Positions 45,569 to 54,736 of a stretch of 64,000 nucleotides of DNA are shown piece by piece. The stretch spans positions 1 through 64,000 of the forward strand of contig NZ_VOLR01000001.1 of the NCBI RefSeq assembly GCF_007954355.1, read 5' to 3'. Position numbers and translations under genes: made by a program. The notes beneath the pieces are model-generated. The model was not told where the DNA came from. It did not search any database and saw only the letters and a program-made list of their open reading frames with translations. Source of the DNA: Colwellia hornerae (GTDB lineage Bacteria > Pseudomonadota > Gammaproteobacteria > Enterobacterales > Alteromonadaceae). Position 1 is the first letter of the stretch; every line of letters starts with the position of its first letter.

Positions 45569-48376
45569 TTACATTACTTTAATCGGTACTGCTGGTGCAG
45601 TGTACTTAGTCGTCATCTCATGTGTAGGAGGAGCGAATCGTGTTAAATCGATACCTTCTACTGCTGACTTATACTCTTCGATTGTTGGGAAACGACCAAG
45701 CATTGTGGAAAGCACAACTAATGGTGTAGAGCCAAGTAACGATTCACCTTTTTTCTCAGCAGTATCTGCTACAACACGACCTTGGAATAAACGTGTTGAT
45801 GTTGCAATAACCGTGTCACCAGGTTCAGCTTTTTCTTGGTTACCCATACATAAGTTACAGCCTGGGCGCTCAAGGTACATGATGTTTTCGTACTTAGTAC
45901 GTGCAGCATTTTTAGGTACAGCATCGTCAAATTCGAAACCAGAATATTTTTGTAAAATATCCCAATCGCCTTCAGCTTTAAGCTCATCAACAATATTGTA
46001 AGTTGGTGGTGCAACAACTAATGGAGCTTTAAATTCTATCTTGTTACCTTGTGCTTCCATATTACGGAACATTTGAGCGATAATTTGCATATCACCTTTG
46101 TGAACCATACAAGAACCAACAAAGCCTAAGTCAACTGATTTATCAGCGTAGTATGAAACAGGGCGAATAACATCATGGGTGTAACGTTTAGAAGCATCGT
46201 CGTTGTTTACATCTGGATCCGCAATCATTGGCTGGTCGATAATATCTAAATCAATTACCACTTCCGCGTAGTATTTAGCATTTTCATCTGGTGCTAATGC
46301 TGGCGTAGTGCCTGATTTTATCCCTTCGATACGTTGGTCAGCTAAGGCGATTAAACCGTTAAGTGTTTTCGCTTCGTTTTCCATACCCTTGTTGATCATT
46401 ATCTGGATACGGCTCTTAGCAAGCTCAAGTGATTGAATTAATGTTTCATCTTCAGAAATACAGATTGAGGCTTTTGCCTTCATTTCTGCAGACCAATCAG
46501 TAAAGGTAAATGCTTGGTCAGCTAATAATGTACCGATATGCACTTCAATGATACGACCTTGGAAGACATTCTCGCCATCAAATTGCTTAAGCATTTGCGC
46601 TTGAGTAGAATGAACTACATCACGGAAATCCATGTGGCCTTGCATCTTGCCTTTAAAAGTAACTTTTACAGACTCAGGGATTGGCATAGCCGATTCACCT
46701 GTGGCAAGCGCGATTGCTACTGTACCCGAGTCAGCACCAAAGGCTACACCTTTAGACATACGAGTATGCGAGTCACCACCAATGATGATTGCGCGATCGT
46801 CTACGGTAATATCATTTAATACTTTATGAATAACATCAGTCATTGCATGGTAAACGCCTTTCGGGTCACGTGCAGTAATAAGACCGAACTTGTTCATGAA
46901 TGCCATTAATTTAGGAATGTTAGCTTTAGCTTTGCTATCCCAAACTGACGCTGTATGACAACCTGATTGGTATGCACCGTCTACTAGCGGAGAAATAGTC
47001 GATGCTGCCATAGCTTCAAGCTCTTGACATGTCATAGGACCTGTTGTGTCTTGAGAGCCAACAATGTTTACTTTAACGCGAACATCTGAGCCTGCATGTA
47101 ATGGTGTGTTCGATGTTACACCAACTGCGTTGTTATTAAAGATTTTTTCAACGGCGGTTAAACCTTGACCTTCATGAGAAATTTCTTTTGAAGTGGCATA
47201 TACAGGTGGTGTTGCTACGCCAAGTGTTTCAGCTGCGAACGTTTGTAATTTCTTACCAAATGTTACCGCGTAAGAACCGCCAGCTTTCATGAATTCTACT
47301 TTCTGTGGTGTAAAGGCTGAAGATATATCCGCAAGCTCTTTGTCACCGTTGTATAATTTTTTCGCTTTGGTATCGATAGTTAATACGGTACCAGTCGCTA
47401 CAGAGTATGCTTCTTCTAAAACGGCATCACCATTGGCATCAACAACTGCGTTGCCACTTGCATCGACTTTCTTAACCCAGTTTTTAAGGTCAAGACCAAT
47501 ACCGCCAGTTACATCAACGGTTGTTAAGAAGATTGGAGAAATACCATTAGTACCCGCAACGATAGGTGCAATGTTAATAAACGGTACATATGGACTTGCT
47601 TGTTTACCTGCCAATAGTGCAACGTTGTTAACACCCGACATACGAGATGAACCAACACCCATAGTGCCTTTTTCAGCGATAAGCATGACTTTCGCTTTAG
47701 GGTACTTAACTTGTAATGCTTTAATTTCTGCTTGAGCTTCTGGCGTGCTCATGCATTGGCCATGTAATTCACGGTCAGCACGTGAATGTGCTTGATGACC
47801 TGGAGATAATAAATCAGTTGAGATATCACCTTCACCGGCAATATAAGTGACTACTTCAACTTTTGCTTCAACTTCAGGTAACTTAGTAAAGAATTCAGCT
47901 TGGACGTAGCTTTCTAAAATATCTTTCGCCAGTGCGTTGCCTGCTTTAAATGCAGCTTCAAGACGTGCTGTATCAGCGTCATATAAAAATACTTGAGTTT
48001 TTAAAACTTCTGCCGCTGGTTTCGCTACTGCTGCGTCATCAGATAATGCTAAATCAAGAAGTACTTCAATTGAAGGGCCGCCTTTCATGTGAGATAACAA
48101 TTCAAAGGCAAATGTTGGGGTGATTTCTGCAACAACTGATTCAGCTAAAATTATTTCTTTTAGAAATACAGCTTTAACACCTGCAGCACTTGTCGTGCCT
48201 GGTAAAGTGTTATAAATGAAAAAGTTAAGCGAATCTTCGCGATGTTCACTTGCAGAATTTTTAATTTGAGCAATGATTTCTGATAATAGACCGGCAGAAT
48301 CAATTGGCAGAGGAGCTAATCCTAGCTCATTCTTACGATTTTCAATTTCTTTAATGTACTCTAAATATAGACTCAT
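45569..48376 (-). CDS. acnB: Aconitate hydratase B, long form
   Basis: Isomerises citrate to isocitrate with a [4Fe-4S] cluster; AcnB types also hydrate 2-methyl-cis-aconitate. 935 residues. HEAT-like N-terminal domain, then IVGSQDTTGPMT, IIIGGDSHTRMSKGVAFGADSGTVA, FVGSCMVHKGD and the cluster cysteines in the GCNLCMGNQ motif. It is 70 residues longer than E. coli AcnB (865), and its N terminus (YIKEIENRKNELGLAPLPIDSA, SLNFFIYNTLPGTTSAAGVKA) is unlike the enterobacterial protein; it looks like the longer type I associate with Bacteroidetes. yacL, often the neighbour of acnB in gammaproteobacteria, is 13 kb away here. Confidence 0.93.
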   Translation of the reverse strand: MSLYLEYIKEIENRKNELGLAPLPIDSAGLLSEIIAQIKNSASEHREDSLNFFIYNTLPGTTSAAGVKAVFLKEIILAESVVAEITPTFAFELLSHMKGGPSIEVLLDLALSDDAAVAKPAAEVLKTQVFLYDADTARLEAAFKAGNALAKDILESYVQAEFFTKLPEVEAKVEVVTYIAGEGDISTDLLSPGHQAHSRADRELHGQCMSTPEAQAEIKALQVKYPKAKVMLIAEKGTMGVGSSRMSGVNNVALLAGKQASPYVPFINIAPIVAGTNGISPIFLTTVDVTGGIGLDLKNWVKKVDASGNAVVDANGDAVLEEAYSVATGTVLTIDTKAKKLYNGDKELADISSAFTPQKVEFMKAGGSYAVTFGKKLQTFAAETLGVATPPVYATSKEISHEGQGLTAVEKIFNNNAVGVTSNTPLHAGSDVRVKVNIVGSQDTTGPMTCQELEAMAASTISPLVDGAYQSGCHTASVWDSKAKANIPKLMAFMNKFGLITARDPKGVYHAMTDVIHKVLNDITVDDRAIIIGGDSHTRMSKGVAFGADSGTVAIALATGESAMPIPESVKVTFKGKMQGHMDFRDVVHSTQAQMLKQFDGENVFQGRIIEVHIGTLLADQAFTFTDWSAEMKAKASICISEDETLIQSLELAKSRIQIMINKGMENEAKTLNGLIALADQRIEGIKSGTTPALAPDENAKYYAEVVIDLDIIDQPMIADPDVNNDDASKRYTHDVIRPVSYYADKSVDLGFVGSCMVHKGDMQIIAQMFRNMEAQGNKIEFKAPLVVAPPTYNIVDELKAEGDWDILQKYSGFEFDDAVPKNAARTKYENIMYLERPGCNLCMGNQEKAEPGDTVIATSTRLFQGRVVADTAEKKGESLLGSTPLVVLSTMLGRFPTIEEYKSAVEGIDLTRFAPPTHEMTTKYTAPAVPIKVM

Positions 48377-48674
48377 TTAAAACTCTCTCTAGTTCTAATG
48401 GGCTAATAACATTATCATCATTAGCAAGGAAAAATTTTGCTTATAGTTTACCTGATTTTTGGGCTACTACGAATCATTTGATTAAATAAGTACTATTCAT
48501 TGCAGTGATAACTAATAGAGTTTTTAGTCGCAATGGTTATGTAGGTAGGGTATCAGAGGATAATAGTAAGAAATAATCCCCTCAATTTAATGATACTAGT
48601 AGAAAGGTCTAATTTTCTGCATTTCGATAATCGTCTATATTAAAGCAAAAGGATCAATAAATTATTCCTCTTAG

Positions 48675-49391
48675 TTATTTTCCTAATTTTTTTAGCACAT
48701 TTTTCATATGACTTTTAAAGTTTTGCTCATCTTTTGATAAACCACAGCCAAAGCGTGATGTCGTTTTACCTTGCAGGCCAATAAGCGATAAATCTTCAGT
48801 TAAAGTACAAGTTCCATTATCACCTTTGGTAATACTAAAGCCATTTCCTACCTGACTAGGTGTTGAGGCAATAACCTTTTTTTCAGTATCTTCTACAAAA
48901 GAGTGTGGTACATAACTTGGTGTACCATGCATTAGCGAGCCGGTATTAGGTTTTGCGAAGTTTTGCATGGCTTGGTTGATTATTTGCTGGTTAATTTTAT
49001 CTTTAAGGCGGGATAAGGTTTGTAACTTTGTAGCATTTTTTACTAAGGCCCGCTCTTGACTTGCTAGTGGAGTCGTAATCGCTTCTTTTAAAGGGCTTAA
49101 TGATTTAGTCAATGTCTTTTGTTGTACCACGTTTTTAATCGATGGTTGAAGCGCTTCTTTGATGGAGGGCGTTTTTTGTGATGCTTTTATCTGCTCATTA
49201 GTAACGGGGACTCTGGCTATTTTTTCTATCTTTTTTTCAATCGGTTTTAAATAAATAAAACTATTAATAGGTGTTTTTTTTGGCGTTTTGATCAAAATAT
49301 CGTTCGGTTTATCGCTAGTATTACTTAACAGTAAAACAACAAGTATATGAAAGATAATCGAAGCAGCAACTGCAAGTTTATAACCTAGTAT
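48675..49391 (-). CDS. Membrane-anchored protein of unknown function with an apparent ATA start codon
   Basis: The open frame runs well past the first standard start (TTG at 49295, no ribosome-binding site). Upstream in frame, a perfect AAGGAG (49399-49404) stands 7 nt before ATA at 49391. From there the product is 238 residues: one membrane helix at about 6-22 (LAVAASIIFHILVVLLL), a long Lys/Pro-rich middle (PKKTPINS, KPIEKKIEKIARVP) and a C-terminal domain with two cysteines (GTCTLTEDL and RFGCGL). The layout (short cytoplasmic start, one helix, long basic/proline linker, small end domain) recalls TonB-like energy transducers, but no TonB signature is seen, so this is only an analogy. Either initiation is non-standard or an ATG was lost. 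The gene is divergent from DUF3015. Confidence 0.6.
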   Translation of the reverse strand: MLGYKLAVAASIIFHILVVLLLSNTSDKPNDILIKTPKKTPINSFIYLKPIEKKIEKIARVPVTNEQIKASQKTPSIKEALQPSIKNVVQQKTLTKSLSPLKEAITTPLASQERALVKNATKLQTLSRLKDKINQQIINQAMQNFAKPNTGSLMHGTPSYVPHSFVEDTEKKVIASTPSQVGNGFSITKGDNGTCTLTEDLSLIGLQGKTTSRFGCGLSKDEQNFKSHMKNVLKKLGK

Positions 49392-49404
49392 CGTAACACT
49401 CCTT

Positions 49405-49819
49405 GTTAACGGTTTTTTATAACCCTTTGATTTTAATTTAATATAATTGCTCGTTAAGCGAGGGTTAGCTTAATTTTTTTTATTGATTAAATAGACCCTA
49501 AATAAATATGTAAGTTCATTTTCTCAACAACATTATTCTATAATTAAGTGCAATTTATCCAGTACTAAGCTTGTCTAACCACTATAAACGGAGTTTTTTT
49601 ACCGATAAATAGGCTGTTTTATCAGTTATTGCTAAATGTCATCTAGTGGTATTTTTGATTCCCATAATTACTGCTAATGCTTAAGGAATTATTTAATAAG
49701 ATTATAATTTAAAGTAAATTTAATGTTATAAAAATGAATAGCATTATAATTTTCAATTACTTATAATGCTACTAAGACATGGGTCTTACTAATAACAATA
49801 AATCAAGGAAGTAAATAAC
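49405..49819. other. Intergenic region upstream of DUF3015
   Basis: About 415 AT-rich bases with no gene recognised. It must carry the promoters of the two divergent genes. The frame of the minus-strand gene stays open to about 49470, so a longer start cannot be wholly excluded, but no ATG, GTG or TTG with a ribosome-binding site was found there. Confidence 0.4.
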
Positions 49820-50305
49820 ATGAAAACAGCAATTATTACATCTCTTATCGTTGGTGCTTTAACACTAGCAACAATGAACTCTGCAGCAGCTGAGACAGTC
49901 AATACTAAAAAATTAAATCCTTGGCAAGACTGCGGTATTGGTGCAATGGTATTTCCTTCTCATGGCATTGCTGCAGCAATTTCGAATATTATTTGGGATT
50001 TAGGTACAACAGCAGTAAGTTCAAATATTTCTTCGCAAAATTCTTGTGCTAGTAATCAAGCTAAAACAGCTATGTTTATCCAAGCAACTTTACCCGTACT
50101 TGAGCAAGAAGTAGCCATTGGTGAAGGCGAATATTTAACAGCAATGTTAGAATTACGTGGATGTGAAGCAACAAGTCACAACGCTATAATCAATGCAGTA
50201 CGTAATGATATCGCACAAAAATCTACTGATAACGCTGAAGCATTATATAATGTTGTTGAAGATCAAGTAGCAACTAACTTTGTTGGCTCTTGTACAAGCG
50301 CATAA
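49820..50305 (+). CDS. DUF3015 exported protein
   Basis: 161 residues: signal peptide (about 1-24, cut AAA-ET), then NPWQDCGIGAMVFP, typical of DUF3015. Four cysteines in the mature part (DCGIG, NSCAS, RGCEA, GSCTS) may form two disulfides. Periplasmic or outer-membrane-associated; role unknown. AAGGAAG gives a good ribosome-binding site. A terminator follows at once, yet the next gene, a DUF4105 protein, is on the same strand; I recall this pairing from other gammaproteobacteria, which suggests a joint function. Confidence 0.85.
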   Translation: MKTAIITSLIVGALTLATMNSAAAETVNTKKLNPWQDCGIGAMVFPSHGIAAAISNIIWDLGTTAVSSNISSQNSCASNQAKTAMFIQATLPVLEQEVAIGEGEYLTAMLELRGCEATSHNAIINAVRNDIAQKSTDNAEALYNVVEDQVATNFVGSCTSA

Positions 50306-50328
50306 CAAGTAAAATTATCAGCACTATT

Positions 50329-50356
50329 AATGGACCTTTATGGTCCATTTTTATTT
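50329..50356 (+). terminator. Terminator after DUF3015
   Basis: AATGGACC and GGTCCATT over a TTTAT loop, then TTTATTTT. The ATG at 50340 falls within the loop and so is unlikely to start the next protein. Confidence 0.8.
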
Positions 50357-50408
50357 TAATCAACAGTCAATTATTGGATGTTTTGTGAACAAATTCTTTG
50401 CAAAGATA

Positions 50409-52271
50409 ATGAAATCAGCATTTATTTTTATTCTTTATATTTTTTCACATTCAAGCCTGGCGAATGACCAATCATTAATAGAGCTCTCAACAAACAAACA
50501 ATGGTTGAAATTATTACACTACAAACCAGATCATTCTTCTGAAAGTTATATCACAAGCCCAGAATTCTTTCTAAGTTCAGCTGTTGTCAGTTCATCACTT
50601 GAAGAATTGAAAGCAACTATTGCAGCGTTTTCCCTACCAATAAATAAAAATGAATCGACAGATTCTCATGCTAGGTGCCGATTTCCAGCTCGACTTAAGT
50701 TAATACAACAACAACTTAATTTAAACGTTTATGGTGAATTACCGACTATTGACTGTGCTCAGTATAAAATATGGCGTCAGCAAATAAAAGATGACTCGGT
50801 TAGCTTGGTTTTTGCTTCCGGTTATATGAGTAACCCCGCTTCTATGTATGGTCATATATTATTGAAATTTAGTGATGTTGATGGTAATAAAAGTAATGAA
50901 CTTTTAGATACCAGTCTCAATTATGGAGCAATTGTTCCTAATAAAGAGAACCCATTACTTTATGTCCTTAAGGGTATCTTAGGTGGTTATAATGCAAGCT
51001 TTTCAGATCAGCAGTTCTTTAAGCATAAGCACAATTATGGCAACGTAGAATTAAGGGACATGTGGGAGTATAAACTGTCACTGACACCAGAGGATGTCGC
51101 CTTAATTGTTGATCATTTATGGGAAATTCTACCGACTAAATTCGACTATTATTTTGTTGATGAAAATTGTGCTTATCATTTTGCTAAATTAATTGAACTG
51201 GTATTAGACGAACCTATTATTAGTGATAACAGCTTATGGGTGCTGCCAAATTCAGTTGCAACTGGGTTAGCGCAGGCAACATATAAAAGTACACCATTAT
51301 TGGCCAAGGTTAATTTTATTCCCTCAAGAGAAACATTACTGCTTAACTATTATCAACAACTTACTGTTGAGCAACAACAAGTAGCGTTGTCGATAATAGT
51401 GAACGATTTTTCCTTTGCAATAGATAAATATCAAGTATTAAACGATGATGAAAAAAAAGTAATTGTTGAGTCTTTATTCCAATATATAAATGTAGTTAAA
51501 CAAAAAGAAAAGGATTACGAGTTTGCTAAAACAGGTAAAAGAAAGTTAATAAAGGAACGCTTAAAATTTCCTGTTGGCACGGCTATTCGGTTTAACGAAA
51601 ATAAAGCGCATGCCCCACCTCATTTAGTTAGCAAACCATCAAAATTTTCTTTGGGAATAGCAGCTATTGATCAAACAAAATTCTACAGCACAGCTGGCTT
51701 TAGAATGACTTATTTTGACGATTTATCATCCAGTGTTGGGCGTAGTGATTTTTCTAATTTGGAAATGGTTGATGTCGAGGTAATTAGTGATGGAAACCAG
51801 ACTAAAATTTTGAGATTAGATTTAATTGATATTAGTTCTTTGTATCTTCCTGCAATGCCTTGGGAAAATAAAGTTGCAGCAGCTTGGTCTGTCCGAGCAG
51901 GTTATGAGCAACTGAGTAATGCTTGCATTGATTGTGGAATATACTTTGCTGAAGGCAATCTGGGAAAGTCTGTGCGCATAGGAAATAATACGTTAGGTTT
52001 TGCAATGATGGGGGGGAAAGCTTTTCTTGGCAAAGAAAATGATGTAACTATCCATGCTAAATTAGGCTTGTTAACTTCAATAACCAAAAATTTAAAAGCT
52101 AAAATAGAACTACAAAGAACCTCAAATATTGCTTTGTCGAGCCATTATGCCAGCTCAGTGAAATTAGCGATAAGTTACGAGTTTTCTCAGGATTGGGATG
52201 TACGATTTACCTTAGAGAATAAGGAAACTACATTTGCAGCCTTAGCGCTAAATTACTATTGGGGTTTCTAA
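50409..52271 (+). CDS. DUF4105 (Lnb N-terminal periplasmic domain) protein
   Basis: 620 residues from ATG 50409 (MKSAFIFILYIFSHSSLAND, a clear signal peptide, cut LA-ND). An earlier ATG at 50340 is inside a terminator loop, so I do not use it. The middle has the DUF4105 signature: ASGYMSNPASMYGHILLKF, a long spacer, VDENCAYHFAKLIEL, giving the Cys and His pair expected of a papain-like fold. In some bacteria this domain is linked to lipoprotein N-acylation (Lnb); whether that holds here is unknown. The C-terminal ~200 residues look beta-rich, ending in LALNYYWGF with a C-terminal aromatic, so an outer-membrane barrel is possible. The downstream neighbour on the other strand is also an outer-membrane protein. 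Confidence 0.82.
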   Translation: MKSAFIFILYIFSHSSLANDQSLIELSTNKQWLKLLHYKPDHSSESYITSPEFFLSSAVVSSSLEELKATIAAFSLPINKNESTDSHARCRFPARLKLIQQQLNLNVYGELPTIDCAQYKIWRQQIKDDSVSLVFASGYMSNPASMYGHILLKFSDVDGNKSNELLDTSLNYGAIVPNKENPLLYVLKGILGGYNASFSDQQFFKHKHNYGNVELRDMWEYKLSLTPEDVALIVDHLWEILPTKFDYYFVDENCAYHFAKLIELVLDEPIISDNSLWVLPNSVATGLAQATYKSTPLLAKVNFIPSRETLLLNYYQQLTVEQQQVALSIIVNDFSFAIDKYQVLNDDEKKVIVESLFQYINVVKQKEKDYEFAKTGKRKLIKERLKFPVGTAIRFNENKAHAPPHLVSKPSKFSLGIAAIDQTKFYSTAGFRMTYFDDLSSSVGRSDFSNLEMVDVEVISDGNQTKILRLDLIDISSLYLPAMPWENKVAAAWSVRAGYEQLSNACIDCGIYFAEGNLGKSVRIGNNTLGFAMMGGKAFLGKENDVTIHAKLGLLTSITKNLKAKIELQRTSNIALSSHYASSVKLAISYEFSQDWDVRFTLENKETTFAALALNYYWGF

Positions 52272-52304
52272 TTTAGCGCTGTCTTTAACTCGTTAAAATA
52301 GCGA

Positions 52305-52326
52305 GCACAATTGATTGTGGCTTTTG
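52305..52326. terminator. Weak hairpin between convergent genes
   Basis: AGCACAAT and ATTGTGGCT pair with one bulge, then TTTT, between the DUF4105 and MipA stops. Confidence 0.4.
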
Positions 52327-52337
52327 CGTTCACTTTG

Positions 52338-53237
52338 CTACCAACTTGCTTTTTTGTCACTTTCGTATAAGCGCCAAACAAAGCCTAGACCTATGCTGTA
52401 AGTAATGTCTTTTTCATAAAGAGGGCTATTTTGGTTGGCTGCTCCTTGATGAAATTGCGCTGAGCCAGTGATAAATGCGCGGATATTTTTTCGTATCGGT
52501 AATGACAGACCTAACGAAAGTTCGGCGCCCAAATAACCTCCTTTGGCATCATATTGTCGGCGATTACTATTGGAAAATCTGCGGTCAACCTGATAAAAAT
52601 AATCTTGTAATTTTTCAGTCGCAAAAGTTAAGCTCAAGGCAAGATTTAAGCCTGCTTCTTTAAAAAGTACACCACGCTGCTGGTATGAAATAGTTGGTTC
52701 TATCACAAAGCCTCGATCGTCGATGCGATCAAAGTCAGTAGAAAATACCGCTCTTGCTTGCAAGCGAGCTTTAAGCCTTGCATCTCCGCCTTGGGCAAAT
52801 TTGTAGTCTTTAACGCGATAAATTAATTGGGGTCCTACTTCAAATAAGAAGTCTAATTCAGGCATGCCAGCCCGTGATGTATTGTCTTCACTGTCGGCGG
52901 AAAATGCACCACCAAAGGAGAGGTCTAATTCAAAATCACTTGTTTCAACGACAACAGCACGCATACCATCGCCGCCGCCAACCCGAAAGACATCGCCCCG
53001 ATAAACGACATAGGGTGCTGCTAAGGCAATAAAATTTCGTTCGCTAGATGCCGGGTAATTAGCGACTTCTATCGCACCACCACCAACGCCAAACTCCCAT
53101 AAAGGCTGGCTTTCGTTGATGTTTTCAAAGCCGGTTAGCCCGCGGACAGGGGACTCGTCCTTGTCGTTAGCAATAACAGGCGAAACAAAAAATACAACAG
53201 TAAAAATGGCTAAAAAGTACAGTCTTATAAAATACAT
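52338..53237 (-). CDS. MipA/OmpV-family outer membrane protein
   Basis: 299 residues: signal peptide (about 1-23, cut VIA-ND) and a beta-barrel with alternating hydrophobic strands. Family stretches WEFGVGGGAIEVANYPASSERN near 45-66, then PYVVYRGDVFRVGG, and the last strand SIGLGFVWRLYES. OmpV/MipA proteins are scaffolds or small-molecule channels in the outer membrane; the ligand is unknown. AAGG lies 8 nt upstream of the ATG. Convergent with the DUF4105 gene. Confidence 0.88.
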   Translation of the reverse strand: MYFIRLYFLAIFTVVFFVSPVIANDKDESPVRGLTGFENINESQPLWEFGVGGGAIEVANYPASSERNFIALAAPYVVYRGDVFRVGGGDGMRAVVVETSDFELDLSFGGAFSADSEDNTSRAGMPELDFLFEVGPQLIYRVKDYKFAQGGDARLKARLQARAVFSTDFDRIDDRGFVIEPTISYQQRGVLFKEAGLNLALSLTFATEKLQDYFYQVDRRFSNSNRRQYDAKGGYLGAELSLGLSLPIRKNIRAFITGSAQFHQGAANQNSPLYEKDITYSIGLGFVWRLYESDKKASW

Positions 53238-53555
53238 TAAATAACCTTGATAGAAAGTAAAAGTGTATCTATTAATCGTAAACCATTGTGTGCGGTGATT
53301 AAAACTATTTTATTGGCTTTTAAAGGTCGACGTTTAATTAAATAATGGAAAGTGACCGTGTGCTCAATGGACAATCTTTAATGGCGAGGTGATAAAAAAT
53401 TTCAAAAATATTTCCTTACTTGAAAACTTCTTATCTTTGTAAGTAATCATAACTCGTTACAATTGAATGTTTCATAACCATCAAAAGCTATTTGTATCTT
53501 ACTTACCTATCCGGATAAAATAACGATAATTATAATTATAAAACAGCGGACCGTT
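53238..53555. other. Divergent promoter region, mipA-like and RND operon
   Basis: 318 bp with no gene. AT-rich; GATAATTATAATTATAAAA (about 53526-53544) lies just before the membrane-fusion gene and probably holds a -10 element. No regulator gene is adjacent, unlike many RND operons. Confidence 0.45.
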
Positions 53556-54683
53556 ATGCGCCTTAATTCACTAGCAACTTCATTATTATCACTATTTTTG
53601 GTTACAGCGTTAAGCGCTTGTAATGAAGAAAAAGTAGCAGACAAAGAAAAGAAAGTTTATCAGGTGCCCGTAGAAACAACACTCGTTGACAATAGAACCA
53701 TCACCAATACTTATCGAACAACGGCTGTACTTGAAGCAAAAGCCGAAAGCAAAGTCACCAATAAAGTCACCGGCATGATTAACAAGATATTGGTTGAAGA
53801 GGGAATGTCGATTACTAAAGGACAAATCTTAGCTGAAATTGATTCTGAAAATTATTTATTAGAACTCGAACGTACCACCATAGATGTTGACTCTGCGGTT
53901 GCAGAATTTAATCGCAGTAGACCAATAGATGGTGAACAACTGATATCGGTTAAAGATCTAGAGAAACTTGAGTTTTTAGTGAAAACAAGAAAAAACCAAC
54001 AAAAAGTGGCGGCAATACAAGTACGTGATTCAAAAGTAAGGGCGCCAATAGCGGGTGTTATTGCTTTAAGAGTTGTGAAAGAAGGTAATATGACCGCTAA
54101 TGTTGGTAGTGAAATGTTTACCATTGTTGCACTCGATACCTTACAAGGGGTTGTTTATTTGCCCGAATCTGAAATGAATAATGTTCATGTTGGCCAACAA
54201 GCGTATTTAAACTTTCCGGCAAATGCGAAAGAACTTCCTGCAACGGTTGACTTAATCTCACCAATCATTGATACCGAGTCGGGTACATTTAAAGTGACCT
54301 TAAAAGTTAATAATGATAACCATGTCTTAAAACCAGGGATGTTTGCTAAAGTGTCACTAACACTTGATGTTCATGATAATGCGCAAATTGTGCCACAAAA
54401 AGCCTTACTGGTTACCGACACTGAAACCAGCTTATTCGTTATTCAAGATAATAAAGCGAAGAAAGTTACAGTGGTGACCGGTTTTGAACAAGATGGTTTT
54501 GTTGAAATATTAACGCCACTAAATGCCCTTGAACCGGTAGTGATTGTTGGTCAGCAAGGTTTAAAGATTGATAGTGCTGTAAAAATAATAGGTGAAGAAG
54601 AAACCCAAAAGAAGAACGTTGAACTAACCACTACTAATAATGCCGTTAAGGAAAATGCTGATAAGCAAGCAACACAAGACTAA
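53556..54683 (+). CDS. RND efflux membrane-fusion protein, lipoprotein
   Basis: Periplasmic adaptor that links RND pumps to an outer-membrane channel. 375 residues with a lipoprotein signal (VTALSAC, lipidated Cys near 22). Order: beta-barrel/lipoyl start (EAKAESKVTNKVTGMINKILVEEGMSITKGQILAEID), a short alpha-hairpin (about 105-150), lipoyl end (VRAPIAGVIALRVVKEGNM), beta-barrel and membrane-proximal domains. The C-terminal tail is rich in Glu, Lys and Asn. First gene of an operon with two pumps, 53 bp before the next. Confidence 0.92.
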   Translation: MRLNSLATSLLSLFLVTALSACNEEKVADKEKKVYQVPVETTLVDNRTITNTYRTTAVLEAKAESKVTNKVTGMINKILVEEGMSITKGQILAEIDSENYLLELERTTIDVDSAVAEFNRSRPIDGEQLISVKDLEKLEFLVKTRKNQQKVAAIQVRDSKVRAPIAGVIALRVVKEGNMTANVGSEMFTIVALDTLQGVVYLPESEMNNVHVGQQAYLNFPANAKELPATVDLISPIIDTESGTFKVTLKVNNDNHVLKPGMFAKVSLTLDVHDNAQIVPQKALLVTDTETSLFVIQDNKAKKVTVVTGFEQDGFVEILTPLNALEPVVIVGQQGLKIDSAVKIIGEEETQKKNVELTTTNNAVKENADKQATQD

Positions 54684-54736
54684 TAAGTTGTGAACTTGCT
54701 TTTACCTAATCATTAAATTTAAAGGAATTATTATTT

